A stretch of DNA of 64,000 bases. Origin: Afifella pfennigii DSM 17143 (GTDB lineage: Bacteria; Pseudomonadota; Alphaproteobacteria; Rhizobiales; Afifellaceae). Under the pieces are notes generated by a model, which was not told the origin of the DNA, did no database searches, and saw only the letters and a list, made by a program, of their open reading frames with translations. The DNA is taken from positions 1 through 64,000 of the forward strand of contig NZ_JHZK01000018.1 of the NCBI RefSeq assembly GCF_000688515.1, given 5' to 3'. The translations under genes and the position numbers were made by a program. The first letter of the stretch is position 1; each line of letters opens with the position of its first letter. Below, in pieces: positions 29,469 through 37,671 of this stretch.

Positions 29469-30410
29469 CTATTCGGCGGCGGCAGCCTTGGTGCGGAGAA
29501 TACCGTCTTCTTCGTCGACGCCGCTCAGATCGTTGTAGTAGCGCTCCATCTCCTTCATCTCGGGCTGGCCCATCAGGCCCCAGATGTCGTCGATGCCCCA
29601 GAGAAGGTCCGGGCGATCGACGAGCTCGCCGGAGGCGATGGCGTCCTTCAGAATGGCAAGCGCGTTCTCCATCGCCATCAGGGCGGCCGCCGGCAGCATG
29701 CGCGGCAGCGTCACGCGCTTCACGCCGAGCTCGGCCAGCCGCTTCACCGGGATGAGCGGGGTGGTCGGACGGTTGCGGATGCCAAAGCCCATATTGACGG
29801 AGACCGGGATCGGCACGGCATCGACCAGGCGCTTGATCTGCTCCTCGCCGGCGATGGCGTCGGCGAAGATGAGATCCGCGCCGGCCTTGGCGTAGAGCTT
29901 GGCGCGGCGGATGGCACCGTCCAGGCCCTCCACGGCGATGGCGTCGGTGCGCGCCAGGATGACGAAATCGTCGTCCTTGCGGGCATCGCAGGCGGCCTCG
30001 ATCTTGCGCGCCATCTCGCGCATGTCGATGACGTCCTTGCCCGCCATATGGCCGCAGCGCTTGGGACTGACCTGGTCCTCGATGTTGATGCCGGCGACGC
30101 CGGTTTCCTCAAAGCGCTGGGTGGTGTGGTAGACGGTCAGGGGATTGCCGTAGCCGGTATCGGCGTCGGCCATGACCGGGATGGAGACGCTGCGGGCGAT
30201 GACCCGGCAGGCATCGACATTGTCGGTGAGGCCCATGATGCCGACATCGGGCACGCCGAGACGGGAATTGGCCAGGCCGGCGCCGGTCGTGCAGGCGGTC
30301 TTGAAGCCCATCTTTTCGACGAGGCGCACGCTATAGCCGTCAAAGACGCCCGGAGAGACGAGGATATCCTCGCCAGCCAGCAATTCCCGCATGCGTTGTG
30401 TCGATTTCAC
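29469..30410 (-). CDS. Isocitrate lyase/PEP mutase-family C-C lyase (methylisocitrate lyase-like)
   Basis: 313 residues. The signature SPKRCGHMAGKDVI has the catalytic C119 in the (K)-R/K-C-G-H motif of the true lyases of this superfamily; the metal-binding part VMADADTGYGNPLTVYHTTQ and NIEDQVSPK are also present. Family members cleave isocitrate, methylisocitrate or dimethylmalate; the lineage cannot be decided by eye. There is no prpC or prpD beside it, so a role in the ordinary methylcitrate cycle is unlikely. It lies 19 bases after gntR in the same orientation, in the Tct island. Confidence 0.85.
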   Translation of the reverse strand: MKSTQRMRELLAGEDILVSPGVFDGYSVRLVEKMGFKTACTTGAGLANSRLGVPDVGIMGLTDNVDACRVIARSVSIPVMADADTGYGNPLTVYHTTQRFEETGVAGINIEDQVSPKRCGHMAGKDVIDMREMARKIEAACDARKDDDFVILARTDAIAVEGLDGAIRRAKLYAKAGADLIFADAIAGEEQIKRLVDAVPIPVSVNMGFGIRNRPTTPLIPVKRLAELGVKRVTLPRMLPAAALMAMENALAILKDAIASGELVDRPDLLWGIDDIWGLMGQPEMKEMERYYNDLSGVDEEDGILRTKAAAAE

Positions 30411-30429
30411 GGTCGATGGTCCTTTTCAG

Positions 30430-31104
30430 CTATCCAACTTGTTTTTGCCTGCGCACGGGTGCGGCCTTTTCCGATTCCGACCGCAAGAGCTGATGCAAGC
30501 CCTCCGTCGCGCGACCGATGTGCGAGCGCATGAGGGATTCGGCCAGATCGGGATCGCGGGTCTTCATCGCCCGCAGGATTTGCCAGTGCTCGGAGAAGGC
30601 GGTGTCGCGGCGACCGGGCTGGGCGCCGGAGCGCGCCCGGTAAAGCCGCAGGAGATAGTAGAGCTCGTCGCATAGAAGCGACTGGATGCGGCGGTTGCCG
30701 CTGCCCTCGGCGATACGTACATGAACGTCCAGCACGATACGCTGCTGCTTTTCGCTGGCATCGGCGAATTCGGCCAGAAGCTGGTCGATCGCCTGATCGG
30801 ACATGTTGATGGTGGCAAGGCGCACCGACATACCTTCCACCGCTTCGCGCAGCTGGAAGATATGCACCATGTCGGCGAGGGAAAGATCGACGACGCGAGC
30901 CTTGTAATAGGGCTCCTTGATGATGAGGCCGCGCCCTTGCAGCGCCTTGACGGCCTCACGCACCGGACCGCGGCTCACCTTGAAGCGCTCGGCCAGCACC
31001 GCCTCGTTGACGACACCGCCCAAGGGTATCTCGCCCTTCAAGATGAGATCGAAAATGCCGTCGAAGACCGTGTCGACAAGTGTCTTTTGCTGCTTGGGAG
31101 CCAC
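30430..31104 (-). CDS. GntR-family transcriptional regulator, FCD subfamily (GTG start)
   Basis: 224 residues from a GTG at 31104 with GAGG ahead. The winged helix lies at about residues 8-72 (VNEAVLAERFKVSRGPVREA is the recognition part). The FCD domain follows, with likely metal ligands in VLDVHVRIAEGSGN, FSEHWQIL and MRSHIGRA. FCD regulators usually bind organic acids. It is transcribed with the lyase gene and divergently from the aconitase-family operon; TGTCGACA lies just before its start, suggesting autoregulation. Confidence 0.9.
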   Translation of the reverse strand: MAPKQQKTLVDTVFDGIFDLILKGEIPLGGVVNEAVLAERFKVSRGPVREAVKALQGRGLIIKEPYYKARVVDLSLADMVHIFQLREAVEGMSVRLATINMSDQAIDQLLAEFADASEKQQRIVLDVHVRIAEGSGNRRIQSLLCDELYYLLRLYRARSGAQPGRRDTAFSEHWQILRAMKTRDPDLAESLMRSHIGRATEGLHQLLRSESEKAAPVRRQKQVG

Positions 31105-31118
31105 GTGAGCCTCTTCTC

Positions 31119-31126
31119 TGTCGACA
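31119..31126. promoter_or_regulatory. Candidate GntR operator TGTCGACA upstream of gntR
   Basis: A perfect 8-bp palindrome 15 bases before the gntR GTG. An identical copy at 31071-31078 is inside the first codons of gntR. GTCGAC is frequent in GC-rich coding DNA, so only the upstream copy is weighted here. Confidence 0.4.
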
Positions 31127-31202
31127 CTTTCGCCCGATTTTTCGCGCGCTCGACCTCATCTAATCGAATCCGGCGCCTGAGACAAGGCAGGTCTTGCCGA
31201 AG

Positions 31203-31210
31203 TGTTGACA
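31203..31210. promoter_or_regulatory. Candidate GntR operator TGTTGACA upstream of the aconitase-family gene
   Basis: It lies 45 bases before the ATG at 31255. The embedded TTGACA with TAACGA after 17 bases could also be the promoter, in which case regulator and polymerase would compete here. Confidence 0.45.
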
Positions 31211-31254
31211 GTTATACGGGCTCTCACTAACGATAGGATGGCTTCGGAGGTTTC

Positions 31255-33972
31255 ATGGCAAGCTCGCCACCCATTGGCACGGTAGAATTCGACGTCGCCG
31301 GGGCAAAGCAGCGGCGCTGCGTCGATCTTTCGATTCTGTTGGAGAAGCGGCAAACGCCGTTGCCGCGCTCGCTGATGATCGTGCTGGAGAACCTGGCGCG
31401 GCAAGCCCTGTCGGGCGCGTACCTCGCGCAGGAAATCACCGATGTCGCCGCCTGGACCGGCAGCGCGGGCGGGCTTTCGGTGCCGCTTGAGGTCTCGCGC
31501 GTCATCTTTCCCGATTCCAGCGGCCTGCCGGCGCTGATGGATCTGGCCGCCGCGCGCGACGTCGTCGCCGCAAAGGGTGGCGATCCGCGGGCGATCGAGC
31601 CGGAGCTGCCGGTGACGCTCGTCGTCGACCATTCGCTGATTGTCGACGTCTTCGGCCGCCCGGACGCGGAGGCGCGCAACATCGCGCTGGAATACGCCCG
31701 CAACCGCGAGCGCTACGCCTTCTTCAAATGGGCGCAGCAGGCCTTCGACAATCTCGCCGTGGTGCCGCCGGGCGCCGGCATCATCCATCAGGTGCATCTG
31801 GAGAAGCTGGCGCGGGTGGTGGACGCGTTTCCGGTCGCGGGGATGGGCGAGATCGTCGGGCCTGAATTCGTGCTAGGTTGCGATTCCCACACGCCGATGG
31901 TGAATGGCCTCGGCCTGCTCGCCTGGGGCGTCGGCGGCATCGACGCGGAGGCGGCCTGCCTTGGGCAGAAATATCATGTGCGCATTCCCCGCGTCGTCGG
32001 GGTGCGCCTGAGCGGCAGCCTGCCCGTCGGGGCGACGACCACCGATCTCGTTCTGACGGTGACGCACCGGCTGCGCGAGGTGGGCGTCGTCGGCGCCTTC
32101 GTGGAGTTCTTCGGCCCGGGCCTTGAGAGCCTTTCGGTTCCCGACCGCGCCACCATTGCCAATATGGCGCCCGAATACGGCGCCACGGTCGGCTATTTCC
32201 CGATCGACCGGCGCACCATCGAGTATCTGGAGCAGTCGGGCCGCGAAGCCGACCATGTGGCGCTGGTGGAAGCCTATGCGCGCGCCTCCGGGCTGTTCGT
32301 GGAGGATCATACGCTCGCTCCCGATGTCTCGGAGCTGGTGGAGCTCGATCTCGGCGATATCGTGCCGAGCGTCGCCGGGCCGAAGCGGCCGCAGGACCAG
32401 GTGCAGCTGACGGAGGTCAAGGAGAGCTTCGAAAGAACGCTGACGCAGGATGTCGCCTCGGGCGGCTTCGGCGTGGCGGCGGCGGAGCGCGACAAGGAGG
32501 TGCCGGTCGATTTCGGCGCGGGGGAGGCAAGGCTGCGCCACGGCACGATCACGATTGCCGCCATCACCTCCTGCACCAACACGTCCAATCCGTCGGTGAT
32601 GATCGGCGCCGGGCTTCTGGCGCGCAATGCGCGGGCGAGGGGCCTTGCGGTGCCGGCCTTCGTGAAGACCTCCATGGCGCCCGGCTCACGCCTGGTGAGG
32701 GACTATCTCGCCGAGGCCGGCCTCTTGGAGCCGCTGGAGGCGCTCGGCTTTCACATCGTCGGTTATGGCTGCACGACCTGTTCGGGCAAATCCGGCCCGA
32801 TTGCGCCGGAGATCGCCTCCGCCATCCTGGAAAACGACCTCGTCGCCGCCTCGGTGCTTTCCGGCAACCGCAATTTCGAGGGCCGCATCCACAAATCCTG
32901 CCGCGCCAACTACCTCGCCTCGCCGCCGCTGGTCGTCGCTTTCGCGCTGGCCGGGCGCATCGATATCGATTTCGACCGCGAGCCCCTCGGTACGGACGCG
33001 AAGGGCGAGCCGGTGATGCTCGCCGATATCTGGCCCGACCGCGACGAGCTGACGGCGCTGGTGCGCGAGAGCCAGAAGCCGGAGCAGTTCCGCAAGAGTT
33101 ATGCGACGCTCTTCGACGGCTCGGAGCTGTGGAGGAAGCTGGAAAGCCGCCGCGGGCCGACCTTCCCCTGGGATCCGGCCTCCACCTACATTAAGCGCCC
33201 GCCTTTCTTCGAGCTCGACGGTGGCGGGCCAGGCGATCGCATCGCCGGCGCCAAGGTGCTGCTGATGGCGGCGGATTCGCTCACCACCGACCACATCACG
33301 CCGAGCGGCGAGATCCTGCCCGACAGCCTGGCCGGCCAGTATCTTATCGGGGAGGGCGTGGAGCCGAAGGACTTCAACGCCGTCACGCAGCGGCGGGGCA
33401 ACCACGAATTCATGGCGCGCGTCACCTTCGCCAATCAGCGCATGAAGAACCTGCTCGTGCCCGGCGTGGAAGGAGGCTTCACGCGGCTGGAAGAGGACGG
33501 GGAGATCCTGACCGTTTTCGAGGCGGCGGAGCGCTACCGTGCCTCCGGCACGCCGATGCTGGTGCTCGCGGGCCGCGATTACGGCATGGGATCGAGCCGC
33601 GACTGGGCGGCGAAGGGACCGAAGCTTCTCGGCATCGCGGCCGTGCTGGCGGTGTCCTTCGAGCGTATCCACCGCGCCAACCTCATCGGCATGGGAATCC
33701 TGCCTTTGACCTTCAAAGACGGCGAGACGGTCTCCTCCCTGGGGTTGACCGGCTTTGAGAGCTTTTCCTTCGAGGGCATTGAAAATGCCTTGCAAACCGG
33801 GGGCGAGATCGAGGCGAAAGCGGTCTCTCCCACCGGCGAGACGACGCGCTTTGCCGTCAGCATCGACGTTGCCAGCGCGCATGAGCGCGACCTCCTCAAG
33901 GACGGGGGCATTTTCAATCGCCTGCTGCGCTCGCGCATGGGTGCAGCCAAGGCTTCCAGAGTCGCTTCCTAG
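31255..33972 (+). CDS. Aconitase-family hydratase (AcnA-like, 4Fe-4S)
   Basis: 905 residues, the size of AcnA/IRP-type aconitases. The cluster cysteines are C440 (SCTNTSN), C506 and C509 (GYGCTTCSGKSG). The C-terminal swivel domain has DYGMGSSRDWAAKGPKLLGI and FERIHRANLIGMGILPL. GGAGG lies six bases before the ATG. Such enzymes dehydrate and rehydrate citrate or 2-methylcitrate-type acids. It heads an operon with an NTF2-like protein, an amidohydrolase and an isochorismatase, and faces gntR, so it is probably a pathway-specific hydratase and not the TCA-cycle enzyme. Confidence 0.9.
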   Translation: MASSPPIGTVEFDVAGAKQRRCVDLSILLEKRQTPLPRSLMIVLENLARQALSGAYLAQEITDVAAWTGSAGGLSVPLEVSRVIFPDSSGLPALMDLAAARDVVAAKGGDPRAIEPELPVTLVVDHSLIVDVFGRPDAEARNIALEYARNRERYAFFKWAQQAFDNLAVVPPGAGIIHQVHLEKLARVVDAFPVAGMGEIVGPEFVLGCDSHTPMVNGLGLLAWGVGGIDAEAACLGQKYHVRIPRVVGVRLSGSLPVGATTTDLVLTVTHRLREVGVVGAFVEFFGPGLESLSVPDRATIANMAPEYGATVGYFPIDRRTIEYLEQSGREADHVALVEAYARASGLFVEDHTLAPDVSELVELDLGDIVPSVAGPKRPQDQVQLTEVKESFERTLTQDVASGGFGVAAAERDKEVPVDFGAGEARLRHGTITIAAITSCTNTSNPSVMIGAGLLARNARARGLAVPAFVKTSMAPGSRLVRDYLAEAGLLEPLEALGFHIVGYGCTTCSGKSGPIAPEIASAILENDLVAASVLSGNRNFEGRIHKSCRANYLASPPLVVAFALAGRIDIDFDREPLGTDAKGEPVMLADIWPDRDELTALVRESQKPEQFRKSYATLFDGSELWRKLESRRGPTFPWDPASTYIKRPPFFELDGGGPGDRIAGAKVLLMAADSLTTDHITPSGEILPDSLAGQYLIGEGVEPKDFNAVTQRRGNHEFMARVTFANQRMKNLLVPGVEGGFTRLEEDGEILTVFEAAERYRASGTPMLVLAGRDYGMGSSRDWAAKGPKLLGIAAVLAVSFERIHRANLIGMGILPLTFKDGETVSSLGLTGFESFSFEGIENALQTGGEIEAKAVSPTGETTRFAVSIDVASAHERDLLKDGGIFNRLLRSRMGAAKASRVAS

Positions 33973-34029
33973 CGCCCGGCGGGGCCAAAGGTTGCGGACA
34001 TCATCTCTGTTGTTGGAGTGAAAGACGCG

Positions 34030-34428
34030 ATGAATCTCGACGACGCAAGGAACCTCGCCGTTGCCTATCTTGAGGCGATGGAGGCGCGCGATCTCGACAA
34101 GGCCCGGAAGATGGTCGCCGACAAGGTGGCGATCACCTTTCCGGGCGGGCGCCGCTTTGCGCAGATCGACGAGATCGTGCGCAATTCCAGCGGCCGCTAC
34201 AGGTCCGTGCGCAAGAATATCGCCCGCAAGGATGCCTGGCAGGAGGACGGCGTCGTCTGCGTTCTCGTCACCGGCACGCTCTTCGGCGAATGGCCCGACG
34301 GCACGCCGTTCGAGGGCATCCGCTTCGCCGATCGCTTCGAGATCGTGGACGGGCGGATCACCCGCCAGGAAGTCTGGAACGATGCCGGCGAGCGCGTCCT
34401 GTCCATGCGGCACGAGGCGGCGGCATGA
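34030..34428 (+). CDS. NTF2/SnoaL-like protein
   Basis: 132 residues from the ATG at 34030; a GTG at 34018 would add four but leaves no room for a ribosome binding site. The pattern of an N-terminal helix (ARNLAVAYLEAMEARDLDKA) followed by strands ending RFEIVDGRITRQEVWND is that of small NTF2-fold proteins with a cone-shaped pocket. Function is unknown; such folds include isomerases and dehydratases. The stop overlaps the amidohydrolase ATG (ATGA), so it is coupled to that gene. Confidence 0.75.
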   Translation: MNLDDARNLAVAYLEAMEARDLDKARKMVADKVAITFPGGRRFAQIDEIVRNSSGRYRSVRKNIARKDAWQEDGVVCVLVTGTLFGEWPDGTPFEGIRFADRFEIVDGRITRQEVWNDAGERVLSMRHEAAA

Positions 34429-35783
34429 GCTTCGATCTCATCCTGCGGAACGGCGAGATCGTCTTTCCCGGGGCGGGGCTGCGCAAAGGCTCCATCGGCG
34501 TCAAGGACGGGAAGATCGCGGCCATTCTGGCGGCGGGGGACGAAAGCCCGGCCCGCCGCGTCCTCGATTGCAGCCATCGCTGGATCTGGCCGGGCCTCAT
34601 CGATCCGCACACCCATATCGGCTTTGGCGACAAGGCCAATGACTGGGCAACTGAGAGCCGCACGGCGGCGCTCGGCGGCGTCACCGCGCTGATGAGCTTC
34701 TGGCGCGCCGACGATCTCGGCGCCGCCACCGGGCCATGGCGCGAGGAGGCCCTGGCGCGCTCGGTCGTCGATTTCGGCTTCCATTTCGGTGTCACCTCGC
34801 GCCGCCATGTGGAGGAGCTGGAGGGGCTCGCCAAGACCTTCGGCGTCACCTCCATCAAGGTCTATCTCATGTACAAGGGCGCAACGGGCGCCGCGAAGGG
34901 CTTTACGGAGGTCGACGACGCGCTCCTCTTCGCCGCGCTGCAGGCCGGTGCCAAGGTGCCCGGCGGTGTCGTCGGCGTGCATTGCGAGAATACGGAAGTG
35001 ATTCCGCTCTTCCGTGAGCCGCTGAAGGCGGCCGGGCGCGACGACCTCGCCGCATGGGACGAGCAATCGCCAGGCTTTCTGGAGACGGAGAACGTCTTCC
35101 GGGTCGCCTATTTCGGCGAGAAGGCGGGCTGCCCGGTCAACATCGTGCATATGTCGGCCGCCGAAAGTCTCGATCTGGTGCGACGGCTGCGCCATCCGGG
35201 CCGGCCGCCGATCCATGTGGAGACCTGCGTCCACTATCTGTCTTTGACGCGCGAGGCGCCGATCGGCCATCTCGGCAAGGTGAACCCGCCGCTGCGCTCG
35301 CAGGCGGATGTCGACGGCCTCTGGGAGGGTGTGCGGGCGGGCGATATCTCCACCATTGGCTCCGACCACGTGCCGCGCAAGCGCGCCACCAAGGGGCCGG
35401 ATCTGTGGCAGGCGAGCGCCGGCTTTCCGGGTGTGGCGCAGATCCTGCCGATTCTGATCGAGGAGGGATTTCACAAGCGCGGCGTGCCGCTGGAGACGCT
35501 GGCGGCGGCGACGAGCCGCAACGTTGCTGCGCTCTACGCCCTGCCGGGCAAGGGCGAGATCGCGCCGGGCTTCGATGCCGACCTCGTCGTGGTCAATCCC
35601 GACGCGACGACGACGGTCGATCCGGCGGCCTTTCCCTCCCATTCCGATTACTCGCCCTATGAGGGGATGAGCTTTCGCGGCGCCGTCACCCATACGCTGG
35701 CGCGCGGGCGCCTCCTCGTGGAGGAAGGCAGGCTTGCGACGGGCCTTGAGGCGGGCGGGGCCTATCTGCATCGAGCGCCCTGA
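34425..35783 (+). CDS. Cyclic amidohydrolase (dihydropyrimidinase/hydantoinase-like)
   Basis: 452 residues from the ATG at 34425; the frame is open to 34290 only as a shadow of the previous gene. Metal-site features are H62 and H64 (DPHTHIGFG), the lysine expected to be carboxylated, K151 (VYLMYKG), histidines in VGVHCENTEV and ETCVHYL, and the aspartate in IGSDHVPR. These enzymes open hydantoins, dihydropyrimidines, allantoin or cyclic imides. The companion isochorismatase-type amidase suggests that the product carries a terminal amide or carbamoyl group. Confidence 0.87.
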   Translation: MSFDLILRNGEIVFPGAGLRKGSIGVKDGKIAAILAAGDESPARRVLDCSHRWIWPGLIDPHTHIGFGDKANDWATESRTAALGGVTALMSFWRADDLGAATGPWREEALARSVVDFGFHFGVTSRRHVEELEGLAKTFGVTSIKVYLMYKGATGAAKGFTEVDDALLFAALQAGAKVPGGVVGVHCENTEVIPLFREPLKAAGRDDLAAWDEQSPGFLETENVFRVAYFGEKAGCPVNIVHMSAAESLDLVRRLRHPGRPPIHVETCVHYLSLTREAPIGHLGKVNPPLRSQADVDGLWEGVRAGDISTIGSDHVPRKRATKGPDLWQASAGFPGVAQILPILIEEGFHKRGVPLETLAAATSRNVAALYALPGKGEIAPGFDADLVVVNPDATTTVDPAAFPSHSDYSPYEGMSFRGAVTHTLARGRLLVEEGRLATGLEAGGAYLHRAP

Positions 35784-35821
35784 AGCGGGCGAGGTACGAG
35801 CGCTTTTTAGAGGATGAAGAC

Positions 35822-36547
35822 GTGACAGAACGCATCTGGGACAAGTTCCTGACGGACAAGGACAAGGAGATTTTCCAGCTCGCCGGCTACGGCAAGCGCG
35901 GCGGCTTCGGCACGCGGCCGGCCCTGTTCATCATCGACGTCCAGTACAATTTCTGCGGCGACGAGCCGGGCGAGAGCCAGGTCGAGGGGGTGAAGAAATA
36001 CCGCACGCATTGCGGCGAGGCCGGCTGGAAGGCGGTGCCGCATATCGAGCGCCTGCTGAAGCTGGCGCGGCAGAAGAACCTGCCGGTCTTCTACACCCAG
36101 TCGGAGCGGCGCCCGGATATGATCGACAGCGGCGTGCAGGTCGGCAAGAGCTATCGCGGCGGCGAGAAGACCAGCGTGGAGGGCACGCACGCCACGCAGA
36201 CCGTGGCGCCGCTGAAGCCGCAGCCGCAGGATATCCTGATCGGCAAGCGCAAGCCCTCGGCCTTTTTCGGCACGCTTTTCATGAGCCACCTCAATTTTCT
36301 CGACGTGGATACGCTGATCCTGACCGGCTGCACCACCTCGGGCTGCCTGAGGGCGACGACGGTCGACGCCTATTCCTTCAACTTCAAGGTGGTGATCCCG
36401 GAGGAGACGGCCTTCGACCGCTTCGAGGCGAGCCACGCCATCAACCTCTTCGACCTCAACTGCAAATACGCCGACGTCATTCCGGTCGACGAGGTGGCCG
36501 CCTATCTCGACGGCCTGCCGGCGCGCAAGGCCGCGGACGCGGCCTGA
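35822..36547 (+). CDS. Isochorismatase-family amidohydrolase (GTG start)
   Basis: 241 residues from a GTG at 35822 behind AGAGGA. The catalytic triad is D39 (LFIIDVQYNF), a lysine in GKRKPSAF (about 142-144) and C175 (GCTTSGCLRATTVDA). The overall pattern, with the long N-terminal lead, resembles N-carbamoylsarcosine amidase and maleamate amidohydrolase more than true isochorismatase. It likely releases ammonia, perhaps with CO2, from the ring-opened product of the preceding amidohydrolase. It is the last gene of the operon. Confidence 0.87.
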   Translation: MTERIWDKFLTDKDKEIFQLAGYGKRGGFGTRPALFIIDVQYNFCGDEPGESQVEGVKKYRTHCGEAGWKAVPHIERLLKLARQKNLPVFYTQSERRPDMIDSGVQVGKSYRGGEKTSVEGTHATQTVAPLKPQPQDILIGKRKPSAFFGTLFMSHLNFLDVDTLILTGCTTSGCLRATTVDAYSFNFKVVIPEETAFDRFEASHAINLFDLNCKYADVIPVDEVAAYLDGLPARKAADAA

Positions 36548-36569
36548 TCGTTCGGCGCCTCGCGCCCGA

Positions 36570-37580
36570 TCAGCCGGTGCGCGGCCGGCGCCCGAGAGGC
36601 GGATGGCGGCTCCAGTTGAGCCCGGGCGCAGCCGGATGGCCCGGGGGCACCAGCCGGTTAGCGAACTCTTCGTCTTCAGCCGTGAAGTCGTGGCCGAGCG
36701 CGGCGAGATATGCGTGCCACTGCTCAAGCGTGCGCGGGCCCGCAATGACGCTGGTGACGATCTCGTTATGGAGCGCCCATCGCAGGGCGAAATCGGCCGC
36801 GCTCATGCCGCGCTCGGCCGCATGATCGCGAATCAATTCCACTGTCCGGAAGGTCTCCGGCTGGAAATCGCGGTTCAAGAGGCTCCTGTCGCCGCGTGCC
36901 GCGCGGCTGTCGGCGGGCGGCGTTGCGGCTTGCTTGTACTTGCCGGTCAACACGCCCCGGCCGAGCGGCGAGAAGGCGGCGACGCCGATGCCGAAATGCG
37001 CACAGGCGGGAAGATAGTCGTTCTCCGGTAACCGCCAGGTCAGATTGTACATCGGCTGCGCAACCACCGGGCGCGGCACGCCAAGCGCGTCGCATAGCCG
37101 AATGATCTCGGCAATCTCCCAGCCGAAGAAGTTGGAAAAGCCCCAATAGGTCGCCTTGCCGCTGGCGATGACGTCGCCCATGGCGCGGATGCTCTCGCCA
37201 AGCGGCGTGTCGCGATCGCGGTGATGCATGTAGTAGATGTCGATATAGTCAGTGCGCAGGCGCTTCAGGCTGGCGTCGATCGCCGACATGATCCATTTGC
37301 GCGATAGGCCCATCTTGCGCGGGGCCGGGCCGTCCTGCTGGCCGACCTTCGTTGCCAGGACCCAGTGATCGCGATCTTCCGCGACCAGCTCGCCCACGAT
37401 CTCTTCAGAGGCGCCTCGTTGATAGGCGTCGGCGGTGTCGAGAAAATTGACCTGCGCCTCCCGCGCGGCATGGAGAATCTGCTCGGCGGTCGCCTTGTCC
37501 GTCGATTCGCCGAAATTCATGGTGCCAAGGCAGATGCGCGAAACCCTCAATCCGCTTTGACCGAGATACTGGAACTCCAT
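36570..37580 (-). CDS. Aldo/keto reductase
   Basis: 336 residues from the ATG at 37580 (MEFQYLGQSGLRVSRICLGT); the open frame continues upstream into low-complexity residues. The catalytic tetrad is D48, Y53 (FLDTADAY), K78 (VLATKVG) and the histidine in IYYMHHRDRD. The NADP-binding end has VTSVIAGPRTLEQ. The cofactor is NADPH; the substrate is unknown. It converges on the isochorismatase gene with 22 bases between stops. Confidence 0.9.
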   Translation of the reverse strand: MEFQYLGQSGLRVSRICLGTMNFGESTDKATAEQILHAAREAQVNFLDTADAYQRGASEEIVGELVAEDRDHWVLATKVGQQDGPAPRKMGLSRKWIMSAIDASLKRLRTDYIDIYYMHHRDRDTPLGESIRAMGDVIASGKATYWGFSNFFGWEIAEIIRLCDALGVPRPVVAQPMYNLTWRLPENDYLPACAHFGIGVAAFSPLGRGVLTGKYKQAATPPADSRAARGDRSLLNRDFQPETFRTVELIRDHAAERGMSAADFALRWALHNEIVTSVIAGPRTLEQWHAYLAALGHDFTAEDEEFANRLVPPGHPAAPGLNWSRHPPLGRRPRTG

Positions 37581-37671
37581 CTTCGTCTCTGCCTCCCAGA
37601 GCGTCCTCGGATCGGTCTCGTGTTCCTCGACCGGGAAGGGTATCGGCTGAGCCGTTTCGTTGCGAGGCGCC

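Noticed and set aside
31071-31078. TGTCGACA within gntR as a second operator
   Set aside because: It codes for the Val-Asp of the gntR N-terminus, and GTCGAC is frequent in GC-rich genes, so chance is likely, though a role together with the site at 31119 is not excluded.
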